DNA of 64,000 nt, from assembly GCF_000419605.1 (NCBI RefSeq), contig NZ_ATTI01000001.1:1894501-1958500 (forward strand). Reading direction: 5' to 3'. Below are positions 18,718-27,506 of this stretch, one piece after another. Position numbers and translations under genes: made by a program. Below the pieces are notes generated by a model that ran no database searches, was not told the origin of the DNA, and worked only from the letters and a program-made list of their open reading frames with translations. Position 1 is the first letter of the stretch. Each line of letters begins with the position of its first letter. The stretch is from Sphingomonas phyllosphaerae 5.2 (GTDB lineage: Bacteria > Pseudomonadota > Alphaproteobacteria > Sphingomonadales > Sphingomonadaceae).

Positions 18718-19439
18718 GGCCGACGCCCCTGTCCGTGGATCAGCAGGATCGAGAAATAAGGCGCGACCGCATCCGCATCGACCAGCCTGGTGACGCGTTG
18801 CCCGGGCATCGCAGCATGCTCGACGAGCCACGCGCAATCCTCGCGCCCGGCGGTGGCGATGGCGCGACGCAGCTTGGCGAGATGACGTCCGATCTTCATC
18901 ACGACGAGCGCATCGGTGTCGCAGATCCGCCGCGCGAGGTCGGCCTCCGGCAACGTTGCCGTCAGGATGGTCAGCACATCGTCGCCCCAGGTGATCGGGA
19001 GCGCGCTGGCGGTCCAGGCACCCGACATGCCGGTAATCCCGGGCACGACGGCGACCGGCACGACCCCGTTGAGGCGGCTGTGCAGGTGCATGAACGAGCC
19101 GTAGAAAAAGGGATCGCCCTCGCACAGCACGACGACGTCCTCTCCGCTGCCGACGAGAGCGCCCAGGTGGCGGGCGCAATCGGCGTAGAAGGCGCCAAGC
19201 TGCGCGTTGTAGCGCGGATCGGTGACCGGTATCTCCGTCGTGACCGGATATTCCATCGCGAACTCGATCGCGTCGGGGCGCAACATGCCATCGACGATGC
19301 GGCGGGCGTGGCCGGCGCGCCCCGCTTTCCGGAAGAAAGCGACATGGCGAGCGCCGCGTACCAGCCGGTCGGCGCGGACGCTCATCAGGTCTTGCGCGCC
19401 GGGGCCGAGGCCGACGCCGTGGAGCATCGCCGACGTCAT
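18714..19439 (-). CDS. cobI: precorrin-2 C20-methyltransferase
   Basis: 241 residues from ATG 19439, overlapping the cobH stop. Motifs: LHGVGLGPGAQDLMSVRADR, HVAFFRKAG, VVVLCEGDPFFYGSFMHLHSRL (the CobI/CbiL signature) and VVPGITGMSGAWTASALPI. It methylates precorrin-2 at C20 to form precorrin-3A, the substrate of CobG coded two genes upstream. The C-terminus VAPYFSILLIHGQG is typical for the family. Confidence 0.95.
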   Translation of the reverse strand: MTSAMLHGVGLGPGAQDLMSVRADRLVRGARHVAFFRKAGRAGHARRIVDGMLRPDAIEFAMEYPVTTEIPVTDPRYNAQLGAFYADCARHLGALVGSGEDVVVLCEGDPFFYGSFMHLHSRLNGVVPVAVVPGITGMSGAWTASALPITWGDDVLTILTATLPEADLARRICDTDALVVMKIGRHLAKLRRAIATAGREDCAWLVEHAAMPGQRVTRLVDADAVAPYFSILLIHGQGRRP

Positions 19440-20065
19440 TCCGTGCGGCTCGCCAGCGCGTTGATCGCAGCAACGGTGATGGCGCTGCCGCCCAGCCGTC
19501 CTTCTATGACGGTGCATGGAACCGGCTGTTCCGCCCATAGCGCCGCCTTGGATTCCACCGCACCGACGAAGCCGACCGGGCAGCCGATGATCGCTGCCGG
19601 GCGCGGGCAGTCCGGGTCTTCAAGCATGTTGAGCAGGTGGAAAAGCGCGGTCGGCGCATTGCCGATCGCGACCAGCGCGCCGGCCAGATGGGGACGCCAT
19701 AGCTCAAGCGCGGCCGCCGACCGGGTGTTGCCGATCGTGCGCGCACGCTCCGGGATATCGGGGTGGTGCAGCGTGCAGATCACGGGATTGTCGGCCGGCA
19801 GGCGCGCGCGGGTGATCCCCTCCGTCACCATCCGAGCATCGCACAGGATCGGTGCGCCGGCCGCCAGCGCGGTGCGGGCAGTCGTCACGAAGCGCGGCGA
19901 AAAGCGGATGTGGGCGGCCAGTTCGACCAGTCCGGCGGCGTGGATCATTCGCACCGCGACCGGTTCCTCATCGCGGTCGAAGCGCGCCAGCGCCGCCTCG
20001 GCGCGGATGGTGGCGAACGACTGGCGATAGATGGCGGCGCCGTCCGTCTCGTAGACGTGGGGCAT
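19436..20065 (-). CDS. cobH: precorrin-8X methylmutase
   Basis: 209 residues. The conserved RMIHAAGLVELAAHIRFSP segment contains the catalytic histidine near residue 42. PILCDARMVTEGITR and AAIIGCPVGFVGAVESKAAL are family signatures. It moves a methyl group from C11 to C12, yielding hydrogenobyrinic acid, the substrate of CobB. The start overlaps the cobG stop by one base (TGATG) and the end overlaps cobI. Confidence 0.96.
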   Translation of the reverse strand: MPHVYETDGAAIYRQSFATIRAEAALARFDRDEEPVAVRMIHAAGLVELAAHIRFSPRFVTTARTALAAGAPILCDARMVTEGITRARLPADNPVICTLHHPDIPERARTIGNTRSAAALELWRPHLAGALVAIGNAPTALFHLLNMLEDPDCPRPAAIIGCPVGFVGAVESKAALWAEQPVPCTVIEGRLGGSAITVAAINALASRTE

Positions 20066-21165
20066 CAGTTGACTCCGAACAATTGGAGGACGTGCCGCGC
20101 GTCGAGCCCGCAGCGGGCCGGTGGAGCGTCGGCGCGGGCGTCGCGGGCGAGATCGTACCGGCCGTCGCGGCCGGTAAGGACGACCGCGGCCGGTGCGGCG
20201 CGTGCGCAGCCTTTCGCGCAACCCGATACGTGCAATGTGCCGACGATGGCCGGCGCGAGGCGGGTGGCGAGCGCGCGTGTTTCGATGGTCGCCTGCGGAC
20301 AAGCGGGGGCACCCACACAGGCATCGACGGCAGCGAGCGCATCCGGCGCCGGTACGCGATCGTCGCCCTCGATCAGCAGGCACCGCCATGGCGTGGTGCG
20401 CACGGCGGTCGCGCCGGCGGACAGCGATGCGGCGAACGACGGGACGTCAATCCGTCCGAAGGCAAGCGGATGCACAGCGCCGAGTGGATGGCCGCCCGCA
20501 GCCACGGGACGGGATGGCGGCGCCGGGCGTGCTTCGCCGTTCGCCCAGCCGGGTAGCGGCGCCACGTGGCGCGCCATCCTGCCGACGTCGCGGCCACCGG
20601 TGGCGACGAACCAGTCCGCAATGGCGATCAGCGCATCGACCTCGGCGCCCGGCGCGACGATCGTGCCGGTGGCACGCCCCTCCGCACGCAGCATCAACGC
20701 GCCGCCGGTCGTACGTTCGATACGGACGTCGGCTGGCGATGCGGTCAGCAGCGGGGCGTGGCCGGCGTCGATCGCGAAGCCGAACTTGCCCGGCAGCGGC
20801 GGCAACATGGCGATGCGCCGTTCCAGTTCGTCCGCGATGCGGTGCGTATCGTCGCCATGCGTCCAGTCGGGCGCGAGCAGGATCGTACGCCGCGCTTCAC
20901 GCTGGGGATCGGGATCGACCAGCCGGAGCGCCACCAGCTCGGCGAGCAGCAGTCGCCAGCTTGCCTCCGTCGCGCCGCGGATTTGCAGGTTCGCGCGGTT
21001 GGTGACGTCGATCTGGCCGTTACCGTGGACGAGCGCCGCTGCGCACAATCCGAGCATCTGGTCGCGCGTCAATCGCCCAAGCGCGGGGCGGACGCGGACC
21101 AGCAGGCCGTCGCCCGCGGCCATCGGCCGCCACGCGGTGGGGCACCAGCCGCGCGTCGCGCTCAT
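20065..21165 (-). CDS. cobG: precorrin-3B synthase (ring-contraction monooxygenase)
   Basis: 366 residues from ATG 21165, overlapping the cobN stop; the frame stays open for 94 residues upstream but that stretch is a shadow of cobN. It belongs to the sulfite/nitrite-reductase-like family: GQIDVTNRANLQIRG near residue 50 and four cysteines for 4Fe-4S/siroheme-type binding in CVGAPAC and SGCAKGC near residues 275-325. CobG uses O2 to hydroxylate C20 and form the gamma-lactone of precorrin-3B. It is diagnostic of the aerobic route. Confidence 0.93.
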   Translation of the reverse strand: MSATRGWCPTAWRPMAAGDGLLVRVRPALGRLTRDQMLGLCAAALVHGNGQIDVTNRANLQIRGATEASWRLLLAELVALRLVDPDPQREARRTILLAPDWTHGDDTHRIADELERRIAMLPPLPGKFGFAIDAGHAPLLTASPADVRIERTTGGALMLRAEGRATGTIVAPGAEVDALIAIADWFVATGGRDVGRMARHVAPLPGWANGEARPAPPSRPVAAGGHPLGAVHPLAFGRIDVPSFAASLSAGATAVRTTPWRCLLIEGDDRVPAPDALAAVDACVGAPACPQATIETRALATRLAPAIVGTLHVSGCAKGCARAAPAAVVLTGRDGRYDLARDARADAPPARCGLDARHVLQLFGVN

Positions 21166-24100
21166 GCCGCGCCCTCCAATCGCGCGAGGATCGAGTTCCG
21201 GCGCGTCCGCCACAGCCCCGCCGCGCGAAGCGCCGCGAAGCGGGCATCCATCGCAGCCAGTGCGGCGGGATTGGCCTGCGCCATGAACGCGCGGACATCG
21301 TCGCGGGCGAGCGTCGCGTCGAAGTAGAGGTCGAATGACTCGGTCGTGACCGCGCCGGCGAGGTGCGCGAAGGTGCCGAGATGGTCGAGCGTGGCTGCGA
21401 TCTCTGCGGCCCCGCGGAAGCCGTGTCGCATCATGCCGGCGATCCAACCGGGATGCGCGGCACGGCCGCGCACGACGCGCGCGATTTCTTCCGCCAGCGT
21501 TCGTGCGCGGGGCCGATCCGGATCGGTCGCGTCGAGATGGTAGGGGCGGGCGTTACCGCCGGTGATCGCCTGCGCAGCGGCGAAGGCGGCTTCATGCGCG
21601 GCATAATCGGCGGCGAGCAGCAGGTCGGTCTCGGGCAGGTCCTGAACGTGGACGAACAGCTCGGCCGCGGCGACGCGGGCACGCAGCGCAACGGGATCGG
21701 CACGGTCTTCCCCGCCGTCGATCGCATGCGACGATGCGGTGAGCCACGCCTCGCCCGCGGCGCGGCGCGCGTCGGGCGTGTAGGTGTCGGCGGCGTCGCC
21801 CAGCCCGACGCCGTAGCGGCCGGGCGCGGGACCGAAGACGCGCGGCGTGGCGGGCACGCCGACGAACGGGTTCCGGTCGGCCGGTTCGTCGCGCAGCGCG
21901 ATCGCGCGCACTGCCTGTCCGAACATCGCGCACAGCGTCGGGAAAGCGTCACGGAACAGCCCGGACACGCGCAGCGTCACGTCGATGCGCGGACGGTCGA
22001 GCACGAGGAGCGGGAGGACCTCCACGCCGGTGACGCGCTCCGAGCCCATGTCCCACACCGGCGCGGCGCCGAGCAGGTGCAGCGCCATCGCGAACTCTTC
22101 GCCGGCGGTGCGCATCGTCGCCGATCCCCAGAGGTCTACGATCATCGTCCGCGGATAATCGCCGTGATCCTGCAGGTGGCGGCGGATCAGCTCGTCGGCG
22201 AGCCGCACGCCCTGCGCCTGCGCGGAACGTGACGGCACCGCGCGCGGATCGGTGGTGTAGAGGTTGCGGCCGGTCGGCAGTACGTCGCGCCGCCCGCGCC
22301 ACGGCGATCCCGACGGACCGGCGGCGACCCGCCGCCCGTCGAGCGCAATCAAAAGCCCGTCGCGCTCCGCCGCGCCGTGTTCGCCGCGCCCGAAGACATG
22401 CAGCCCGTCCCCGAACTGGCTGTCCTTCACATCGCACACGAACGTATCGATCCGGGTGATCGCCTCGGCATCGGACGCCGCCGCGCCGAGCCCGAGCACC
22501 CCGTCCAGCCCCAGCGCCCGCGCTTCGTCACGGATATCGCCGCGCAACCGCGCCCGGCGCGGCGGGTCCAGCCCATCGGCGTTCGAGAATTCGTCGAGCA
22601 GCGTTTCCAGTCGGCCCAGACCCGCTGCAGTGCCGGTGCGAGCGAGCGGCGGCGGGACGTGGCCCAGCGTCACCGCCCCGATCCGCCGCTTGGCCTGCGC
22701 GGCCTCGCCGGGATCATTGACGATGAAGGGATAGACGATCGGCAGCGCGCCGGTCAGCGCCTCTGGCCAGCACGCATCCGATAGGGCCACTGCCTTGCCG
22801 GGCAGCCATTCGAGCGTGCCATGCGCCCCGATATGGACCAGCGCCTGCATCCCGCGCGCACGCAGCCACAGGTAGAAGGCGATATAGGCATGGCGCGGGC
22901 AGCGCGATAGATCGTGATATTCCCCGATGCGGCCATCCGGCTGGCCGCGCTCGGGCTGCAATGCGACAATGATCTCGCCGCAGCTGATCGCACCGAACCG
23001 GAACCGCCCGTCGACGAGCGCGGGGTCGTCTTCCGGCGCCCCCCATGCGGCGGCCACCTCGGCTTGCAAGCTGGCGGGAAGGCAGCGCAGCGCAGTGCGA
23101 TAGTCCGCGATCGTCCATTCAAGCGTCTCGGTGGCGAGCAGCCGCGGCAGATCGGCCGGGCAGGGCGTGGCCCCGTAGCCCGCCGCAGCGAGATCGTGGA
23201 GAATCGCCGCGACACTCGCGAGCGCATCTAGCCCGACCGCATGCGCCATCTGCTGCGCCTTGCCGGGGTAGGTCGAGACGACGAGGCAGAGCCGGCGCTG
23301 CGCCGCGGGTGCGTGCGCCAGGGTGATCCAGCCGTGGATGCGCGCGACGATCGCGGCGATCCGCGCCGGCTCGGCACGATGCGCGCGGCGCTTGAACTGC
23401 AGGTCGGGATCGTGCGGCGCATCGTCCTTGAAGCTGGCGACACCCGCAAACACGCGCCCGTCGACCTCCGGCAGCACCACGTGCATCGCCAGATCGGCCG
23501 GCGACAGCCCGCGCTGCGCCTTCGTCCAGGCCGCGCGATCGGACGTGGCGAGCGCGACCTGGAACACCGGCACCGCTGCGCCGTCCAGCGGGGTGGCGCC
23601 GGTTTCGTCCGTGGCGGAGAAGGCAGTGGCGTTGACGATCGCGGCCGGTAACAGCGCGGAGACCCACCGCCGCAGCCATGGCGACGCTTCCGCATCTTTC
23701 AACGACGGAGCGAACAGCGCGAGGACGTCATAGCCGCACGCCTCGAACCCGGCCTGCAACGCCGCGACCGGATCGAGATCCGCGGCGGTCAGATATGAGC
23801 GGTAGAAGACGATCAGGATGCGCGGCCGCGTTGCGGTAAACGCAAAGGCGGCGGGGCAGGTGACCCCGCTTGCCTGCTGCCAACCGCCGACCGGCGCGAT
23901 GGCTGGCGCGCTCGGCGCCGGCCTGACGTAACAGCCCGCGGCGAGGGCGAATTGCGCCAGCGCTTCCTGCGCCGCCGCAGCGCCGCCAATGTCGCATAAC
24001 TGCGTCAAGCGTCGCAGCGTCGAGACCGGGACGGTGGAGATCGTATCGAGCCGGTCGTCGACACGCCCGTCGGCAGGGATGACTGCCAACGCAATCCCGC

Positions 24101-24443
24101 GCTGCCGTGCCAGCGTTTCCACCTGCCGAAGCCCGTACGACCAATAGGCCGCGCCGCCGATCAGCCGGATCAGGATGCCCCTGGCCCCATCGAGCGTGCG
24201 CTCGACATAGGTGTCGACCGACAGCGGGTGCGTCAGTTCGGCGAGGCTGGCGAGCCGCAGGCGGGGCAGCGCGGCGTCGCCGGCGGCGGCCGCGGCGGCC
24301 ACGGCGGCGTGCCACCCGGCCGCGAACGCGCCGAGATCGCTGTCCGAGAAGGACAAGACCACGAGATCGGCGGCGTCCTGCCCCAGATCGCGCGGCGACG
24401 CGCTCTCCTCCAGGCCGTGCGCTTCGCGGAAGACGACGTGCAT
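21162..24443 (-). CDS. cobN: cobaltochelatase subunit CobN
   Basis: 1093 residues, the large porphyrin-binding subunit of the ATP-dependent cobalt chelatase, related to ChlH and BchH. Recognisable blocks include LRVSGLFRDAFPTLCAMFG, LVHIGAHGTLEWLPGKAVAL (the CobN/BchH signature), IVDLWGSATMRTAGEEFAMAL and YGVGLGDAADTYTPDARR. It inserts Co2+ into hydrogenobyrinate a,c-diamide with CobS and CobT; neither partner gene is in this window. The C-terminus is somewhat shorter than usual for the family. It starts six bases after the cobW stop. Confidence 0.94.
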   Translation of the reverse strand: MHVVFREAHGLEESASPRDLGQDAADLVVLSFSDSDLGAFAAGWHAAVAAAAAAGDAALPRLRLASLAELTHPLSVDTYVERTLDGARGILIRLIGGAAYWSYGLRQVETLARQRGIALAVIPADGRVDDRLDTISTVPVSTLRRLTQLCDIGGAAAAQEALAQFALAAGCYVRPAPSAPAIAPVGGWQQASGVTCPAAFAFTATRPRILIVFYRSYLTAADLDPVAALQAGFEACGYDVLALFAPSLKDAEASPWLRRWVSALLPAAIVNATAFSATDETGATPLDGAAVPVFQVALATSDRAAWTKAQRGLSPADLAMHVVLPEVDGRVFAGVASFKDDAPHDPDLQFKRRAHRAEPARIAAIVARIHGWITLAHAPAAQRRLCLVVSTYPGKAQQMAHAVGLDALASVAAILHDLAAAGYGATPCPADLPRLLATETLEWTIADYRTALRCLPASLQAEVAAAWGAPEDDPALVDGRFRFGAISCGEIIVALQPERGQPDGRIGEYHDLSRCPRHAYIAFYLWLRARGMQALVHIGAHGTLEWLPGKAVALSDACWPEALTGALPIVYPFIVNDPGEAAQAKRRIGAVTLGHVPPPLARTGTAAGLGRLETLLDEFSNADGLDPPRRARLRGDIRDEARALGLDGVLGLGAAASDAEAITRIDTFVCDVKDSQFGDGLHVFGRGEHGAAERDGLLIALDGRRVAAGPSGSPWRGRRDVLPTGRNLYTTDPRAVPSRSAQAQGVRLADELIRRHLQDHGDYPRTMIVDLWGSATMRTAGEEFAMALHLLGAAPVWDMGSERVTGVEVLPLLVLDRPRIDVTLRVSGLFRDAFPTLCAMFGQAVRAIALRDEPADRNPFVGVPATPRVFGPAPGRYGVGLGDAADTYTPDARRAAGEAWLTASSHAIDGGEDRADPVALRARVAAAELFVHVQDLPETDLLLAADYAAHEAAFAAAQAITGGNARPYHLDATDPDRPRARTLAEEIARVVRGRAAHPGWIAGMMRHGFRGAAEIAATLDHLGTFAHLAGAVTTESFDLYFDATLARDDVRAFMAQANPAALAAMDARFAALRAAGLWRTRRNSILARLEGAA

Positions 24444-24449
24444 GGCGGG

Positions 24450-25505
24450 TCAGCCGTGCAGCGCAGCCCGGATGAGGGCGGGATCGAGCCGGTCCCGCTC
24501 GGCGATGACCACGAGGCGGGTATCGCGTGGCTCGTCGCCCCGCCACGGCTGGTCGTAATGGGTGCGGACCCGGGCACCCACTGCCTGTACCAGCAGCCGC
24601 ATCGGCTTGCCCGCGACCGCCGCATAGCCCTTCACGCGCAGCACGTCGCCACCGTGGCCGAGCGCCTCTACCCGCGCGGCGAGATCGTCCGCAGTCGCGA
24701 TTTCTCCAAGTTCGACGACGATGCTGTCGAAATCGTCGTGCTCGTGATCGTCCTCGCCATCATGATGCGAGGGGCGGGCGGCGAGATCGTCTTCGGCGGC
24801 GGCACCGATGCCCAGCACGATCCTCGGATCGACCACGCCGTCGGTCAGTTCGAGGATGGGCAGCGATCGCGGCGTCTCCGCGGCGATGACGGCGCGGGCG
24901 GCGGCGATACCGCCCGCACCGGCGAGGTCGCACTTGCTCAGCAACACCATGTCGGCGCACGCAAGCTGGTCCTCGAACACCTCCGACAGCGGCGTTTCAT
25001 GATCGATGCTGGGATCGGCGGCGCGTTGCGCATCCAGCGCGGCGACATCCGGTGCGAAGCGCCCGCTCGCCACCGCCTCCGCATCCGCCACCGCGACGAC
25101 GCCGTCGACGGTGATCCGCGACCGGATGGCAGGCCAGTCGAACGCCTTCAGCAGCGGCTTGGGCAGCGCGAGCCCGGAGGTTTCGATGAGGATGTGGTCG
25201 GGGCGCGGATCGAGCGCGAGCAGCGTCTCGACGGTGGGGATGAAATCGTCGGCTACGGTGCAGCAGATGCAGCCGTTCGAAAGCTCGACGATGTTCTCGG
25301 CGGGGCAATCGGGGATCGCACACCCCTTCAGAATGTCACCGTCGACGCCGAGGGTGCCGAACTCGTTGACGACGACCGCCAGCCGGCGGCCACCCGCGTT
25401 GCGGATCAGGTGGCTGATAAGCGTCGTCTTCCCCGCGCCCAGAAAACCGGTGACGATGGTGACGGGGACTTTCGACAGGTTCGCGACAGGTGAGAATGCT
25501 GACAT
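24450..25505 (-). CDS. cobW: CobW GTPase, putative cobalt chaperone
   Basis: 351 residues from ATG 25505; open reading continues 86 codons upstream into the riboswitch but is not protein-like. G3E GTPase: P-loop VTGFLGAGKTTLI, the metal-binding GCICC of the CxCC motif, ETSGLALPKPLL, and LSKCDL for guanine recognition. A histidine/acid-rich loop (SHHDGEDDHEHDD) lies near residue 245, then the CobW C-terminal domain. CobW is thought to deliver Co2+ to CobN. First gene after the cobalamin riboswitch; the leader between them is about 185 bases. Confidence 0.95.
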   Translation of the reverse strand: MSAFSPVANLSKVPVTIVTGFLGAGKTTLISHLIRNAGGRRLAVVVNEFGTLGVDGDILKGCAIPDCPAENIVELSNGCICCTVADDFIPTVETLLALDPRPDHILIETSGLALPKPLLKAFDWPAIRSRITVDGVVAVADAEAVASGRFAPDVAALDAQRAADPSIDHETPLSEVFEDQLACADMVLLSKCDLAGAGGIAAARAVIAAETPRSLPILELTDGVVDPRIVLGIGAAAEDDLAARPSHHDGEDDHEHDDFDSIVVELGEIATADDLAARVEALGHGGDVLRVKGYAAVAGKPMRLLVQAVGARVRTHYDQPWRGDEPRDTRLVVIAERDRLDPALIRAALHG

Positions 25506-25539
25506 GGTGTTTTCCGCGGCACTGGCAACGACCGGCGGG

Positions 25540-25555
25540 GGCCGACACGTCGGCC
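25540..25555 (-). promoter_or_regulatory. GC-rich hairpin in the cobW leader
   Basis: GGCCGA and TCGGCC pair around the four-base loop CACG, with further GC-rich flanking sequence, 35-50 bases upstream of the cobW ATG. It may be the switching element that the riboswitch controls (terminator-like or ribosome-site-blocking), but there is no T-run. The assignment is tentative. Confidence 0.3.
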
Positions 25556-25689
25556 GGCGCACGACCACGGCGGGGCGCCGAATGCCCTCCGCAACGCACA
25601 CCGATGCAGCCCCAGCCACACAGGTTCGTCGCTCAGACGGAGAACCGTGCCGCGACCATCCCCTGGATCGAAGCAAGAGCGACCATATC

Positions 25690-25890
25690 GCCGGCAGGTC
25701 TCCTGGCTTGCGGGTCAAAGCTCGGGCATCGCCTTCCCAGGTGTGCATCCGTGGATGCCGCATCCCAGTGGCCGCTCCGGTCAGGGAGCATGACGCCTTC
25801 GCTCACCGCTCACAGTTGCAGGGACAGCCGCGGATTTGGGGGGAGGCCCCCCGCACCGCATTCCCATTCAAGCCCCTTTCGGGGCACCGG
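25690..25890 (-). promoter_or_regulatory. cobalamin (AdoCbl) riboswitch
   Basis: Read on the minus strand, all main blocks of the class appear in order: GGTGCCCCGAAAGGGGC with TGAATGGGAATGCGG (25883-25860), CCGCGGCTGTCCCTGCAACTGT (within 25830-25812), CCACTGGGATGCGGCATC (about 25775-25755), GGGAAGGCGATGCCCGAG, and the B12 box AGCCAGGAGACCTGCC at 25708-25693. It would bind adenosylcobalamin and switch off the operon that begins with cobW. The aptamer ends about 185 bases before the cobW ATG, leaving room for an expression platform. Confidence 0.95.
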
Positions 25891-25892
25891 CG

Positions 25893-26255
25893 CGATCATC
25901 GAGCGCCGAAAAGGCCCTCGCCGTGGTCTTAGCTTCGTGGCGGCGCGTTGCCAATTCCTCAAATGCGCTGCCGCCCGGTCGGCCCGGCATCCGCGAGGAC
26001 GGCGCGGGTTTTCATCGAGGCGCGAGCGACATGCGGGCAGGCGGAATGCCAGGCCAGGCGCCGGTTCGCGCGACAGAATAAGCGCCGGGCTGATTCAGGA
26101 GAGCTTGCCTGATCGAGCGCGCACGCTCGACGACCTGGAGGAGTTCGGGCCGATCGATCGTCGCTCCCATGACGTGCATCGGCTCGGCCGGCCGACCCGC
26201 GTCTCTCTCCCTCCGACTCGTGGACCCATGTCGTCCCGGCGCTTGCATCCGGGCC
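25893..26255. other. 363-bp interval between the riboswitch and flgH; no convincing gene
   Basis: This should hold the promoter of the cobalamin operon on the minus strand; no clear -35/-10 pair was recognised. A minus-strand reading from about 26182 to 26012 gives a 54-codon frame (MHVMGATIDRPELLQ at its start) with no ribosome site or known relative. No tRNA or repeat was seen. Confidence 0.5.
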
Positions 26256-27029
26256 TCAGAACGGCAGGATGACATCGAGCAACTGCTGTCCGAGGCGCGG
26301 CTGTTGCATGTCGGTCAATTGGCCGCGTCCACCGTAGCCGATGCGGGCCTCGGCGATCTGGTTGCTGCGGATGCTGTTGTCGCGCGCGATATCCTGCGGG
26401 CGGACGATGCCCTGGACCACGACTTCGCGCAGTTCGAAGTTGACGCGGACTTCCTGATGCCCCGCGATCGAGAGGTTGCCGTTCGGCAGCACGTCGACCA
26501 CCACCGCGGCGATCGCGGTGTTGATCTGTTCGCTGCGCGAGGTGTTGCCGGCGCCGCCCGATGCGGAATTGCTGTCGGTGGCGATAAGGCTGGATGGATT
26601 GGGGTTGCCGGGCAGCACCTTGCCGATCTTCGATTCAAGTCCGAGCAGGCCGGGCAACCCGAGGTTCTCCTTGCCGCGCCGCGAGCGGGTAGAGCTGTTA
26701 TCCAGCGCCGCATTGTCAGCGATGTTGATCCGGACGGTCAGGATGTCACCGACGCTGGAGGCGCGCTGATCGTGGAAGAAGGCACCCGCGCCGGTGCGGA
26801 ACAGCGATGCGCCGCCACCCGCCTGTTGTGTCGTCACGCCGCCGGTATAGCGACCGGCGATCGCCTGACCGCCCAGCGAAGGTTGAACATCGGGTGCCGG
26901 GCGCGAAATGGCGGGCCCCATCCGCGGCGCTTTGCCGATCGCGGAGAGACGGTCGACCGTGCCGCAGCCGGACAACGCGAAGGCCGACATCGCGAGCGCG
27001 ACGGGGGCGTAGGGTAGCTTCGGCGACAT
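26256..27029 (-). CDS. flgH: flagellar L-ring protein FlgH
   Basis: 257 residues from ATG 27029. A lipoprotein signal peptide ends in the lipobox LSGC near residue 22. The L-ring domain follows: ASLFRTGAGAFFHDQRASSVGDILTVRI, and the end LNGQL-like region IRSNQIAEARIGYGGRGQLTDM. FlgH forms the outer-membrane ring of the flagellar basal body. It appears intact, but the flgA and flgG genes just upstream are damaged, so the protein probably has no functional context. Order flgG-flgA-flgH is the usual one. Confidence 0.94.
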   Translation of the reverse strand: MSPKLPYAPVALAMSAFALSGCGTVDRLSAIGKAPRMGPAISRPAPDVQPSLGGQAIAGRYTGGVTTQQAGGGASLFRTGAGAFFHDQRASSVGDILTVRINIADNAALDNSSTRSRRGKENLGLPGLLGLESKIGKVLPGNPNPSSLIATDSNSASGGAGNTSRSEQINTAIAAVVVDVLPNGNLSIAGHQEVRVNFELREVVVQGIVRPQDIARDNSIRSNQIAEARIGYGGRGQLTDMQQPRLGQQLLDVILPF

Positions 27030-27033
27030 GCGG

Positions 27034-27501
27034 CTATTCCTGTTCGTTGACGATGCGGACGCGGCGGGGGCCGTCGACGATGGCGTCGAGGCTCCGGCGG
27101 GTCGCAAGCGCGAGCACACGGATCGGCTGGCCGTTTGCGGCTCCCGACAGCGCCTGTCCCGGCGTGGTGATCGAGAGACCGCCGGCACGATAGAAGATGG
27201 CGACGGCGTCGCCGCGGCTGATCTGCTGCGGCGCGCGCATGTCGCTGCGCCGCACCACGCGCCCGGCCGCCAGGTTATGCGTCGCCTGGAACCCGGCGGC
27301 ATCGGCGGGCCGCACGGACCCGGTCATCGAGGGGGGATCGCCGGCCTAGCGAAGGCGGAAGTCGGCGATCGTCAGCGTCGTACCGGCCGTTACCGGATGG
27401 GAAAGGACGAAGACCTCCGGCGTCGCAGCGGCGGGGCGGGCGCTGCCGACGGGGATGATCCCCGCCAGCAGCGCCGCGACGGCGGCGTTGGCCAGCAACA
27501 T
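27034..27501 (-). pseudogene. flgA: flgA broken by an in-frame stop (P-ring chaperone)
   Basis: From ATG 27501 (5 bases after the flgG stop) the frame reads a signal peptide and the start of a SAF domain: MLLANAAVAALLAGIIPVGS, then VFVLSHPVTAGTTLTIADFRLR. It meets TAG at 27348-27346 (codon 52). The same frame then continues without interruption through AGDPPSMTGSVRPADAAGF, AAGRVVRRSDMRAPQQI and LSITTPGQALSGAANGQPIRVL to the TGA at 27034. Restoring one codon (for example CAG) would give a normal short FlgA of about 155 residues. Re-initiation at ATG 27327 would lack the signal peptide. Confidence 0.85.
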
Positions 27502-27506
27502 CGCGC

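Noticed and set aside
16075..18759. An 894-codon open frame on the plus strand across cobL-cobJ
   Set aside because: It is the antisense shadow of the GC-rich cob genes: arginine-rich composition, no motif, and it would overlap cobK in another frame.
26012..26182. A 54-codon minus-strand frame downstream of flgH
   Set aside because: No ribosome site and no family recognised; it could be chance in GC-rich DNA.
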